From NCBI GenBank assembly GCA_050084985.1, contig JBITNC010000001.1:73842001-73906000 (forward strand): a DNA stretch of 64,000 nt, given 5' to 3'. This document shows positions 22,223 to 32,040 of this stretch, in pieces. The DNA is from Nageia nagi. Taxonomy: Eukaryota > Pinophyta. The translations under genes and the position numbers were made by a program. Below the pieces are notes generated by a model, which worked only from the letters and a program-made list of their open reading frames with translations, did no database searches and was not told where the DNA came from. Position 1 is the first letter of the stretch. Each line of letters starts with the position of its first letter.

Positions 22223-24300
22223 AAATCACACAAACATCAAAATATGATTAAAAACTAAAATGATCATATCTAATTTTAAAACAGGTTATAATATGTTTAT
22301 TGCATTTCCATGTCTTCCCTTTTTCCACCTCATATTCATTCCCCATTATGTTGGAATATTTGAGTATTAGATTATATTCTAATAATTCATCAAGGCATAT
22401 ATACTATACATTATCCATGATCACTTCCATACCATTATACAAATATGTTTAATACTTATTGTAAAAGAAATAGTTTATGAAATTAATATTCTTATTGACT
22501 TTACCAACCTTCATCATGAAATTCTTGAAACTTTGGATGATAAACAAACATGACTATGATACACTTAAGGTTATTACGGACTCATACACATCTTCACATT
22601 TAAATAATCTTAAAACAGTCAAGAATGAGGTGTTACAAGAACATGATTTCGAGCAAAAGTATTACATGTTCATCCTATTATTCGCTTCATCTCGAACCCA
22701 AGAATCATTTAATAGTTTTATAAAAAAAGAAGAAAAGAAAGAGAAAAGATGATGACAAAAAAAAGAGGTGAAAAGATGATGACAAAAAAAAAAGAAAGTA
22801 TTACTACATCATATCAATGATTCTTGGGTGATTACAATATCCTCTACCGGGGCTATAGACACCTGACTGGCAGTAGAGCAAGGTTGTAGTGAGATCGAGG
22901 GGTTAATCCTCATCGGGGCTATGGATGCTTGTCTGGCAATGGGGCATACCTTACAAGTGGTGACATGTCCATATTGGTTAGCGACCTTCTTTCCTATGGA
23001 CCTCTGTACGTTTCATATGGATGAACTAGCTTATATATTTTATGCTCTTGTGACATTTAGTTTGAGATTGTCTAGAGATGGAAATAAACATCATTGCACA
23101 CACATGAGTCTATGATAATTTTGAGAACATCATGACTTTGTTTTTTATCATCTAAAGAAGAAAAAATCTAATGGTGATTGGTTAATATGGTCAACTTGAA
23201 TATTATGATCATTACATTTCTTCATCATCCCATACCTCCATCCCATACTATTTATTATTACATAGTAATTAATATTACACTTATGTTTATCAATGCCTTG
23301 ATGAGTTGATTAGTTTATCTCTCTAAATACTCAATACATCCTATGTCTATTCATTTGTTATACTATTTTCATATTAACATCCACCACCACCCCATACACA
23401 TTATACTATACCAACTTTCATATTTTATTATCCAACATCCATATATTTCCTAATCCATCTTTATTGATTATTAAATTGGAGGTGCTTCCATATTATTTGA
23501 GAAAAAGAGTGAGTAATTGCTCTCCCCATCAATATGGGAGTCAACATTGTTGTTGTTAAAACCTTTTTGCTTCTATTCTTATCTACAAGTTTAAGCAAGA
23601 AATTGCCCTTAGTAGATTGATGAAAGTCAACCCTAGAACATTGTTAAATTTTATAGCTTCCATTATTCTTTGGGATCGAGAATAAGAAATTGTTCTCCCC
23701 ATTGAATTGGAAGTCAATGTTATTTTCCTATCATATCCCATCCATTTCAACCCCTTAGAACATCGTTAAAAAGCTTCCATCATTCCTTGGGATCGAGAGT
23801 AAGAAATTGCTCTTCCCTTTGAATTGGAAGTCAATGTTCTTATTCCCTTTCCATTCATTATCATCTACCCATAAATTGAATGTGTGCTACACCTTGTTCC
23901 ATATCCTTTGTACATGTTATCATAAAATAAAAAGTATTAGTAGCCAAGTTTGATAAATGATACAATCTAATACTACAATTTTTCAAATCATTATCCTTAA
24001 ATTTGAAGATATTTAAAAAAAATCAAAATCAACTTCGATGATTGAAATAACAATAAAACTGATAACAATAATCGAAAAACTTATTCAATCTTGAGATACA
24101 CCATCAATGTGTGGCACATCAAAGTACGTTCATGATCAAAGTCTAATAATCATGCTTTTAAATGTCTTAAGAATGAATAATAAAATACATAATACAATCA
24201 TCTATCATTATGTGATCCTTGTAGTAAACTTGAGTTTGTATCATCATCTCAATAAATGAGGTAGAATGCATTTGTCTTGTTTTCAAGTCATGTTCAACAA
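22223..24300 (+). other. Non-coding 3' region of the gag-protease element, part 1
   Basis: No pol motif on either strand. Two short repeats are visible. At 22,845-22,945 a ggggctatRgaYRcYtg-ctggcaRtRgggca word occurs twice about 75-80 bases apart. At about 23,505-23,850 a word like aagaaattgYtctYcccNttgaattggaagtcaatgtt occurs three times, the last two about 120 bases apart and each preceded by ttgggatcgaga. The ORF at 22,477-22,752 has low complexity at its end and no recognisable family. Confidence 0.6.
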
Positions 24301-26749
24301 AAAACCTCAATCATGGAAAAACATATTTCTAATGATTTTTGCAAGAAATGATCATGAAACCCATTCTGCTGGGGCAAATAGCAGAATTATTAAACATTAA
24401 AATGTTATCTACTTTGAAAGGACTCCACGTCACATACATGCTAATGGCATAGAGCCTATGGAATACAGTGTTCCATAAAATAGCATGTTGTAGACAAGCA
24501 TGAGTACTTAGTAAAATGTAGAACCTATTTTCAAAATACTTTGATTGCGAAAATTCAAAAGTTTATGTTTGATTATAACTTGGGGCAACTATGATTGTCC
24601 ATGACCCAAAGCAAATCATTTGCCTCTACCATCAACCAACAAAATCAAGATTTAAAATATTCGTACATAAGTTGATAAACTCAAGTGTACAAGTCTTGAC
24701 TTAACCACTTACCAACCTCAAGTATATTATCATCTACTTATGAGTCTAGTGGTATTTGTATAATTCTACAATGATAACATATTAGTTTGTTTGTATCTCC
24801 TTAAGATACATGACTATGTTTGCTCACCACATCATGTATCACATATGCATTTATGTTTATGAAAAAATCGTATGTGATTACACACAAGTGTCAACCATTC
24901 GTCATATTCATACATCACATATATGTACTCATGGGAATAAGTCAAAACATGAAGAAGATAACCAATAAACATGCAAACTCGATCGTAAATGATTTCATCA
25001 TGAATCCTTGTTAAGAAAAACACCATTTATTGTTTATGATCTTACAATGAATCATGAACTTCTTAGTTCAAATCATATGTCATGTTATGCATGTTTAGTC
25101 ATCACTCATTGTTATACATATTCAAGAAAACCCTAGTCATCAAAAAACATGATTCCAATGGTTTTTGTAAAACCTACCTTTCTAAAGTAATAACATAATA
25201 ATTGAAATTTAAATTAGTGCACACAAAGGGGACTTCATGTCATATACTTGACTCGGCTCCATACATTCCTCAGAATAAACACAAGACACCCATGTAAGGA
25301 TATATGGAAACAAGCCTTTAGTACCTATTTGGTGTACAACCAATGTGTGTTCAAAATACTTCAATTGCAAAGCTCACAAAATCATACCTGGATAACTGGG
25401 ATAAATACAACTTCCCATGACCTAAAATCAAACCTTATGCTCACCTATAAATGATTGAAACAATAAGGTTAGAATCATTCGTACATTCATCTTACTTGTT
25501 CACTAGCTAATATATATTAGTTTTTTGAATAGTCTATCATCATCATCACTGACATCATTAGTCAGTTCAAAAGGGGCCATAATGCTAAGAAAAGTACTAC
25601 AATCACATAGTAAGCTCATGATCACATAGTAATACCATGGCTACTTCTCTCTTAAAATGTACTCAAAACATTGTTAATTAGAAAATTGAAAGTTATATGT
25701 CTACTCATGGTTAAGGTAATTAGGATCGCCTATAACCTAAAATAATATGTTTATGCTCAATATGATTCTAAAAGACTTATGCAAAAGATCATCACGAAAC
25801 CCATTCTGCTGGGTCAAAAGCAGAGAAAAATGGAAGATGACTTGTATATACAAAACAAGCTTCCTATCACATACTCACTTCGGCATGCATAGACAAATTA
25901 CAGTTTTGTCATGCAACTGCCATAAACAGCACACAGTATGGAGATAAACACAAGTGAAGTTTTTATATACAGCATCACTATCTCAAAATTGTATACATCA
26001 AATAAGCTTACCATCACATACTCGCTTCGGTATGCAGAGACAAACTAGAGTCTTGTCATGCAACCACCATAAACAGCACACAGTATGGAGATTGACATAA
26101 GTGTAGTTTTGATGTATTACAATATCATTTTTAAAATGTATCAATTGCAAAAGTTAAAAAATCATATTCAGTCATGGCGAGGGCTATCCTCATGACAACA
26201 TCAGATGATGAAATATGTATAAATAACAAGTTTTGATTTAGAGAAGCTATAATTATATCCTACTAAAAGATCTTAAGCTTTATACGAAAAAAGATTTTGA
26301 TGATATTTCTTAAAAATATCGTTAACATTTACAAATATCAAAGGAGATAAAATGTGATGTATCATTGTTACATGAGATCACCTTGAAACCCCGTTGTCGG
26401 GACAAAGGACAGCACCATCAAACTCATATACTAAAGAGGACTTATATGGTACATGTATGCTTAGACATGAAAAATGACATTATAGAAATGTCATGCAACT
26501 ATCACACAAGCTCAAAACATGGTCATACCAAAAACAGTCACTTCTGAAGTATATTCAAATTTGTTTTCAAAACTACATCAAATGTAAAATGAAAACACAT
26601 TTTATCATAATTTGATAAATCAAAATTTTGATTCATTTAAGAAATTGAGTCAAAACTTATATCACAATCAAGCAACAATGCTTCTCATTTTATATTTTTG
26701 AAATCATCAACCACATATTTTCGGTTGATAATTTCAAAAAGGGGCAAAA
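24301..26749 (+). repeat. Diverged 0.6-0.8-kb tandem repeats with a recurring hairpin
   Basis: Similar ordered words recur at about 24,340-24,610, 25,140-25,440, 25,780-26,200 and 26,370-26,640. Each has a gatca-(n)-gaaaccc entry or a worn version, an acNtcacatacNcgctt-like middle, and a caaaatactt-caattgcaaa end. Three keep a hairpin: 24,363-24,387, 25,805-25,824 and 26,393-26,413. Inside the third, a 147-base piece is tandemly doubled (about 25,846-25,992 and 25,993-26,139; both with aaacagcacacagtatgg). No coding sequence seen. A purine tract, CAAAAAGGGGCAAAA at about 26,735-26,749, ends the region directly before the 3' LTR. Confidence 0.7.
26735..26749 (+). promoter_or_regulatory. Polypurine tract of the gag-protease element
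   Basis: CAAAAAGGGGCAAAA lies directly before the LTR start TGTAGACACC, where the plus-strand DNA primer is expected. Confidence 0.8.
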
Positions 26750-27598
26750 TGTAGACACCTAAAAATGACCCCTTTAAACTAGTAAACATTGAATTAATCA
26801 TAACTCTTTATACAATCCTCAAACAAGCTTGAAAACTTCATTATTGGATATCTCTCATCGAGTACATGCAAAACGAGTGGTCACATGACCCCTTTTTGAT
26901 AAAAATTGACTATTTGGCGGTCGTTTTAATATTGTTATAAAAATTGCTAACCAGTCACCGGCGTTCGCCTTGAAACACCGATGTTTTGAGCCAGTCGTCG
27001 GTGTTTAACATCCAAACGCCGGTGACTCTGTAACAGCCGAATAGAAGCCAAAATAGTAAAAGGAAGTTGGAACGCTTCGTTCTTCCAAGATGAGGTGGAT
27101 AGAGGGGGTCAGTTACGACCTACGGTGGCTTTTCACTTCCTCTTTCCAGCCTTTGAATATTCCATCCAAAATCTATAAATACAAGTTAATACAAAGCAAA
27201 TAGGAGAGGAATTGAACCCATTTTTGAAGTAGGGTAATGCTGCCAAAATCTTGTGAGCTTATACATTTTATTGTTTTATGCTAGTTTCATTTTAATACTT
27301 GTCATACATAGATGCTTTGATGTTATTGTCTTTTGCATGTGTGTAGGATTTATAAGTTGCTCATACCAAGGGAAGAAGCAAGCAACTCAAAAATAATGAA
27401 GATTTAATACTCTTTATTTTGGCACATAGCATTTGTAAAAGTCCCTTCTAAGGGCAAATTGTAGTTTGAACTGAGATTGAATATCATTTTGCAATTACAA
27501 CATGTCTATCTATGTTATATAATTTGAGGTTCAATGAAGATTGGAGAATAATTGTATTTTATGTTATTCTACATTCCAGCTCAATTTTCATTGCAACA
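26750..27598 (+). repeat. 3' LTR of the gag-protease element
   Basis: 849 bases, the same length as the 5' LTR, with about 25 substitutions and no indel noticed. A TATAAATA box is at 27,174-27,181, which places the likely transcription start at about 27,205. Confidence 0.92.
27174..27181 (+). promoter_or_regulatory. LTR TATA box
   Basis: TATAAATA in the 3' LTR; the 5' LTR has the altered TATACATA at 15,854-15,861, so the copy that would drive the element is weakened. Confidence 0.5.
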
Positions 27599-27603
27599 CC
27601 TAC
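27599..27603. repeat. 5-bp target-site duplication, right copy (cctac)
   Basis: Identical to 15,425-15,429; the copia LTR sequence resumes directly after it. Confidence 0.9.
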
Positions 27604-27683
27604 AACAATAATAAATTCTGTAGGTGAATAGCAAGTGTATACTAGCTGTTGGAATTCAAAACGTGGAACATTAAATTCCTTTA
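27604..27683 (-). repeat. Copia 5' LTR, distal 80 bases
   Basis: It matches 10,108-10,187 (gtaggtgaataR, gttggaattcaaaa, aaattcctt) and completes the LTR broken at 15,429. It ends where the LINE frame resumes. Confidence 0.8.
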
Positions 27684-27688
27684 AGTCT

Positions 27689-27900
27689 TGTGCATCAAAA
27701 ATCTTCAAAAAATAAATACTACACTTCTTGATAAACATATTTGGAGGTTGTATATATAGGAAACCTCTCTCCTTATGGAGTAAAGCTCTCAAATCTAAGT
27801 ACATAGATTTTGTAATTCCTGAACAAATCTTCATAGTTGAAAATCCTCCATGGGGTTCACCCATAGTGGCATATACTAGAAGAAAATTGAAAAGGTTGTA
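27689..27900 (+). pseudogene. LINE ORF2, right part (continuation of 7,945-8,779)
   Basis: Directly after the copia duplication, plus-strand translation continues the region that follows the GG motif in plant L1 ORF2: IKNLQKINTTLLDKHIWRL, then after a frameshift LWSKALKSKYIDF and NPPWGSPIV. These match the usual order (lxxxNxALLxKxxWRL, LWxxxlxxKY, NPPxGSxIW). The frame fades at about 27,900 with no poly(A) seen. A minus-strand frame at 27,559-27,864 is a shadow of this. Confidence 0.8.
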
Positions 27901-28770
27901 AAGTTTTGATTTACTCTAGATATTTGCATTTCCCTAACTCTTTAGCATTCTCAAGGAACCCATTTTTTGCATATTTTACAATCAATGCAATCTACAAAAT
28001 TGTACTTTGATATAAAATATTTTTTATAAGAAACTCATTTGTATTTTATCTCATGAAAAACATGTTGATATTTTAATAGTGAAATGTTTATGTTAAATCC
28101 TTATTACAAATATATAATCAATACTTGATATATTTACATTATTTTTCATTTACAAATACCTTAAATTTTTCTATAAGCAACTCATTTATGTTATGTTCCT
28201 AATGAGCAAATCAAATTTACATGAATTATATAAAAAATTTGATCTTTAAAAGTATTATAGACTAGACTTTTCACTTTTGTGGCTAAAGAATTCCAATAAT
28301 CAAATCTAACAATAATTTTTAATAGTTAAATGTATAAAACATGGTTTAATTCCACCAAAAAAAATTAGTACTTTTATCCATGGGAAATGCAAAATTTTCA
28401 TCAACATATACATGTATTTTTCCTAATTTTATCCATAGGCAAGGTAAAATCTACATCAACATAAATCTAGACTCTATAACCTTTACCATTGTTCATTTAG
28501 TATATGCCACCATAGGAACGATGTATATGTTGATGCATTAAAGCTTACTCAAACTATTCTTAGAAAACCCATTTTATGCATATCCTATGATCATTGTAGT
28601 CTATGAAATTGCATTTTGATGAGGAATACATTTTTTATAAGAAACAAATTTATGTTATGTGTCATGAAAAATATTTTGGTCCTTTAAAAGAGAAATGTTC
28701 ATGTTAAATCCTTTTTACAAATATATAATCATTACTTGGAACATTTTTAATACTTTTCATTTATAAATGT
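27901..28770. repeat. Diverged direct repeat of about 205 bp with spacer
   Basis: 27,946-28,150 and 28,563-28,768 share an ordered series: aaNccattttNtgcatatN, atttttataagaaacNNattt, tgtNtcatgaaaaaNat, gaaatgttNatgttaaatcctt and tacaaatatataatcaNtacttg. The spacer of about 410 bases has no coding sequence I recognise. The second copy runs straight into the PPR relic, so the repeat may be an old intron or spacer of that gene family. Confidence 0.6.
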
Positions 28771-28999
28771 CATGAAGAAGTTATGGACATCTAGCAAGGA
28801 GTGGTTGTGATTGCCTTGGTAGATATCTATGCAAAATGTGGAAGAATTACGAAGGCTCATAAATTATTTGAAATGGGTTATCATTGAATTTTGTGGTTCT
28901 GATTGCCCTAATAGATCTATATGCAAAATGTAGAAGAATATAAAAGACCTAAATATTATTTTACAAGATGTATGATGCAAATGCAATTTCATGGACTAT
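28771..28999 (+). pseudogene. PPR-protein pseudogene fragment, two repeat remnants
   Basis: Plus-strand translation from 28,771 gives VVVIALVDIYAKCGRITKAH followed by KLFEMG, a clear PLS-class PPR unit (ALVDMYAKCGRIxxAxxLF). It is followed by a second, similar unit, VVLIALIDLYAKC, then LFYKMYDANAISWT, which matches the LFxxMxxRNxxSWT end of a unit. Stops lie before and between the units. The two units look like a partial duplication, because the word gtggttNtgattgcc opens both. It is unrelated in position and strand to the relic at 4,440-4,755. Confidence 0.8.
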
Positions 29000-29880
29000 A
29001 AATCATGCAAATAAAAAGAAAATTCATGACATACTTGTACAACTTTAGGTGGAGAAACATTAGTTACAACTTTCGTCAGCTTAGTTAGCTTTAGGGTTTT
29101 GGGGTGGAGGGAGTGAAATACATTTTTCTAAGCTATGTTTGGCTTTACATTTTGAAATGAGTCTACATTAATATCTCGTCATGGAGGTTGGTGCATCGAG
29201 AAACATTATTATTTTTTTTATTTAGATTTGAATATTCATAAAATTAATATGTCATTTCAGTTTCAAGAATACACATAAATTGTTTTTAATGTTTACCTAT
29301 TTGTTCCATATTCACAAGATAAAATGATATATTAATTTTTCGAATATGAAACTAAAGTTTTTTTTTTTTTTTTAACATATTCATCATATCTTTCCATATA
29401 TAAATATTCGAGAAACTATTAAGAATATTGAAATCACTAATATGCAACCCTATTTAAAAAAAAAAAAAAATTGTATTTGACGAGGCCCACGAATTTCCCC
29501 ATTGATGTGTTAGGGTGTCACACGGGCCGTAGGGAAGTGTTGCGTTGTAGGGAGGCGACGAGTCCCCTAGTTAGACCACTTAGGAAATTTTTCCATAGAA
29601 ATTGTTGCTAATCAGGATTCCACTTGGGTCCGATATGTCATGTAAGGCTTCCGTGTACTCCTGTTGGCAGATGTTCAAAATGTGTGAGCCAGAAATATAT
29701 CTATATAGGGGGACCATAATAAAAAAGTAAAATAGCTCTTTCACATTTAATTTTCCGTACCTCTCAGTTTCTTAGTTGTACAAATTTAGCCATTAATGGG
29801 AGATTGGTTCGTTGGGGATGTCTTCATTCTTTACTGTTCTGGTTGTGACGTCTTCAGTAGCTAGTGAATATTTAAATGCC
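29000..29880. other. Intergenic, nothing recognised
   Basis: It contains a poly-T run near 29,356-29,371 and a poly-A run near 29,457-29,471, about 100 bases apart, and a more GC-rich patch at 29,480-29,660 without a protein-like frame. The runs could bound a small retro-insert, but I saw no duplication. Confidence 0.3.
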
Positions 29881-29887
29881 TTTGCAG

Positions 29888-30003
29888 ATCTGGGTACTAC
29901 CGACTGAGGACACACATGTGATATTGAATACAAACGCTCAGGTTCAGTATATGTACGTAGATAAGGCTGCTTGTGTGAACCTCCCTGTAGCTCTTGGGTT
30001 GTA
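29888..30003 (+). pseudogene. Possible terminal-exon remnant of an unidentified gene
   Basis: A tttgcag acceptor at 29,882-29,888 is followed by an open stretch reading IWVLPTEDTHVILNTNAQVQ and ending NLPVALGL with a stop at about 30,003. AATAATAATAAAA at about 30,043-30,056 would serve as a polyadenylation signal. Composition is more gene-like than the surroundings. I do not recognise the protein, and no upstream exon was found, so this is a weak call. Confidence 0.25.
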
Positions 30004-30864
30004 ACATTTTAATGTCTGTCACAACCAGCAGTTATAACGTCGACAATAATAATAAAACTTTAAGCAAAAAAGACCATTGGTGGCCTCATCAATATTAAAT
30101 AAAACGTTAAATTACTGCAAAGAATTTAATAATAATAAAACCTGCGCATTACTGACTGTTGGTGGCCTCATCAATGTACAGCTATGATGAAATAAACAAT
30201 CAAGTGGAATTTTAGGACTGGGTGTACCTCGATGTCCTTCACGAGATGTTTGGCATCAGCAAATCAATAGCCTTGCCTAACAATTTCATAGAGGGTTTTG
30301 ATGAACAATTTCGAGTCAGCGTTTTCTGCATTTTGTTAACATTTTCAATTAAGATTTATAGCTTGTATAGTGTCGTACCGAAGTCCTCAACTACCACCTG
30401 CAAAAATTAAGAGAAGTTGTTTTAATATATACAACTGAAACCATGTTTTCTGAGTTGTATAGTGTCGTACCGAAGTCCTCCTTTAAATGCAGACAGAAAG
30501 CACACACTATGTTTTCTGAGTTGTGTGTGGGCGAAAAAGCATATAGCAAATAGTTAATGTTTTTTTTGGCATCAACATTGTCATATTAACAATATCACAA
30601 AAGTAACATTTTGATTAATAAATGATAATAATTAATTATGAAAAGTTTTCATAATTACACTAGGGAGTGTCATTCACCATTCCAATATAGTTTGAAAAAT
30701 CAATCATATTTTGAGGAAAGGATTACAATGCTTTCATTATTACAGTTCATGATCACATATATACTATATATTTATATTGAATCGGAGATAGTTATCACAA
30801 ACTTGTGGTCTTCATCTTACAATTTATAAAAGATCTTTCTAGGTAAATACAAAAAGTTGAGTTC
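30004..30864. other. Low-copy-looking spacer with a short local duplication
   Basis: The word tgtatagtgtcgtaccgaag occurs at about 30,365 and again at about 30,456. The word atgttttctgagttgt also occurs twice (about 30,443 and 30,511), so pieces of about 70-90 bases were copied locally. On the minus strand, 30,210-30,330 reads KLFIKTLYEIVRQGY, a stop, then FADAKHLVKDIE, which looks protein-like but unassigned. The stretch 30,560-30,864 shows nothing. Confidence 0.3.
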
Positions 30865-31521
30865 ACTTAGAATGTAAATTTTGGAAGTTCAAATTTTTTT
30901 GGTTAATATAAAATCTTGTAACTTAAAAAATAGGATCCTATTATTATCTTGTTACTTAGAAAACAAGATCTTGATATTATAAAATAGGATCACTTCTTAC
31001 ATCACACTCTTGAACTAAAAATAAAAAATGGAATCTTTTATATTGAATAACAAAATCTCATTTACATTTAAGTTCTCATCCTTAATGAGATCTTGTTATT
31101 TAAAAAACTATTTATGAAACAAGTTCTCGTAATATAAAAGAAATCATTTTGTAAAATCTCATAATTTTTTGCAAAACACTTAGCCATTTCTTTCCCTAAA
31201 AGTGTTTTGTGACTTTGATGGTGAAGATGATGATGAGTGTCTAGAAACAAAATCCTGCTCCTCCTCATCCTCTCTAGTGACGCTTTTGAGTGTTTGAGGT
31301 AGGCTTCAATCTTTAATTTCTCTCTCTTTTTTTTTTCTTTCTTTCAAATGAAAAAATATGCTTTAATTAGGATTTCTTTGCATCAAATTTTTGATTTCAA
31401 ATATAGATATTTTTATTTTATATAAAAATTTATATTTTAAATTAGCATTTTTTAAATTTTCCTATAAGAAGAATTATGCTTAAATTAGGGTTTTTATAAT
31501 TTTTGTATTAGATTAGGGTTA
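30865..31521. repeat. Flanking segment A, copy 1
   Basis: Non-LTR sequence carried with each unit (other copies at 46,746-47,397 and from 63,528). It includes a gaagatgatgatgagtgtc word near 31,225 and T-rich stretches. No gene recognised. It may be the genomic target beside the original gypsy insertion. Confidence 0.7.
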
Positions 31522-31830
31522 ATTAGTGCAATGCATCCACCTATTCCCGACATCTAAAACCCTAAAATTTCATATCTAATTTTTTTTAACTAGTTTAAAC
31601 ACTCGAATGATATAGGAATGGACCAAGCAATCCAAATGAGCTTGTTAACACTGCTAGCTAATTAGCACCCACATGGTCAGATTGGTTAAAATTTGGATTA
31701 ACCAACCCTGATCAAATCTCTTATGGTGTTCACTCCATAATGCTCATCCCGTTGAGGAGATGCATCATATGTGACCCCACCATTTTCACATCACGAATTG
31801 TGCAATAGACATTTTGGACATGACATAGTG

Positions 31831-32040
31831 GTTTTCTATTTAGGGCTCATATCACATGAGAGAATGCACATCCATTAGATTATGCATCCTTATCGAATGA
31901 TAACCCTCTAACTCACATGAGTAGATAGTTTAGGAGTTTTCTATTTAGGGCCCATATCACATGAGAGAATGCACATCCACTAGATTATGCATCCTTATCT
32001 AATGATAACCCTCTAACTCACATGAGTAGATAGTTTAGGA
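31831..32040. repeat. 105-bp tandem duplication in the unit 1 LTR
   Basis: gttttctatttagggc...gatagtttagga stands twice head to tail; the two copies differ at only a few bases. Unit 2 has a single copy at about 47,706-47,810, so the doubling happened after the units separated. Confidence 0.9.

Larger units (their letters stand above)
15430..27598 (+). mobile_element. Non-autonomous LTR retrotransposon with gag-protease only (12.2 kb)
   Basis: Two direct 849-base repeats (15,430-16,278 and 26,750-27,598), both TG...CA, flanked by a perfect 5-base duplication, enclose about 10.5 kb. Plus-strand coding sequence covers only about 18,201-22,222: an acidic N-terminal region, gag with a zinc knuckle, and a retropepsin-like protease. 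No reverse transcriptase, RNase H or integrase motif was found on either strand in 22,222-26,749. The gag and protease sequences resemble the Tat/Athila side of Ty3/gypsy. This makes it a gag-bearing non-autonomous element (like TR-GAG or large LARD types) that would depend on a relative's pol. It inserted in the copia 5' LTR. Confidence 0.88.
8780..27683 (-). mobile_element. Ty1/copia LTR retrotransposon, degenerate, interrupted by a later insertion
   Basis: The 3' LTR is 8,780-10,187 and the 5' LTR is 14,088-15,429 plus 27,604-27,683, the gap being a later LTR element. Internal region 10,188-14,087 (about 3.9 kb) has the copia order on the minus strand: gag, zinc knuckle, protease, integrase, RT, RNase H. 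The primer site for initiator tRNA-Met lies directly inside the 5' LTR and the purine tract directly inside the 3' LTR. Flanking 5-base duplications are aggct (8,775-8,779) and agtct (27,684-27,688), with one mismatch. The element split an older plus-strand LINE. All genes carry stops, so it is dead. Confidence 0.85.

Noticed and set aside
22477-22752. Plus-strand 91-codon frame as a gene of the gag-protease element
   Set aside because: No recognisable motif, a low-complexity Lys/Glu end, and it starts long after the gag-protease frames stop.
24820-25026. Overlapping plus and minus 64-codon frames
   Set aside because: Both lie in the repeat-built non-coding region and have chance length for AT-rich DNA.
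27559-27864. Minus-strand 101-codon frame spanning the LTR end, copia LTR remnant and LINE
   Set aside because: It crosses three unrelated sequence boundaries, and the plus-strand LINE reading explains the right half.
27860-27910. Resemblance to the PPR relic near 4,660 (tggcatatNctNgaagaa..aaaggttgtaNagttt)
   Set aside because: The plus-strand reading is a good LINE ORF2 continuation (NPPWGSPIV onward), so the likeness is probably chance.
31831-32040. CRISPR-like or satellite array
   Set aside because: Only two copies of a 105-bp segment with no spacers; a simple tandem duplication explains it.
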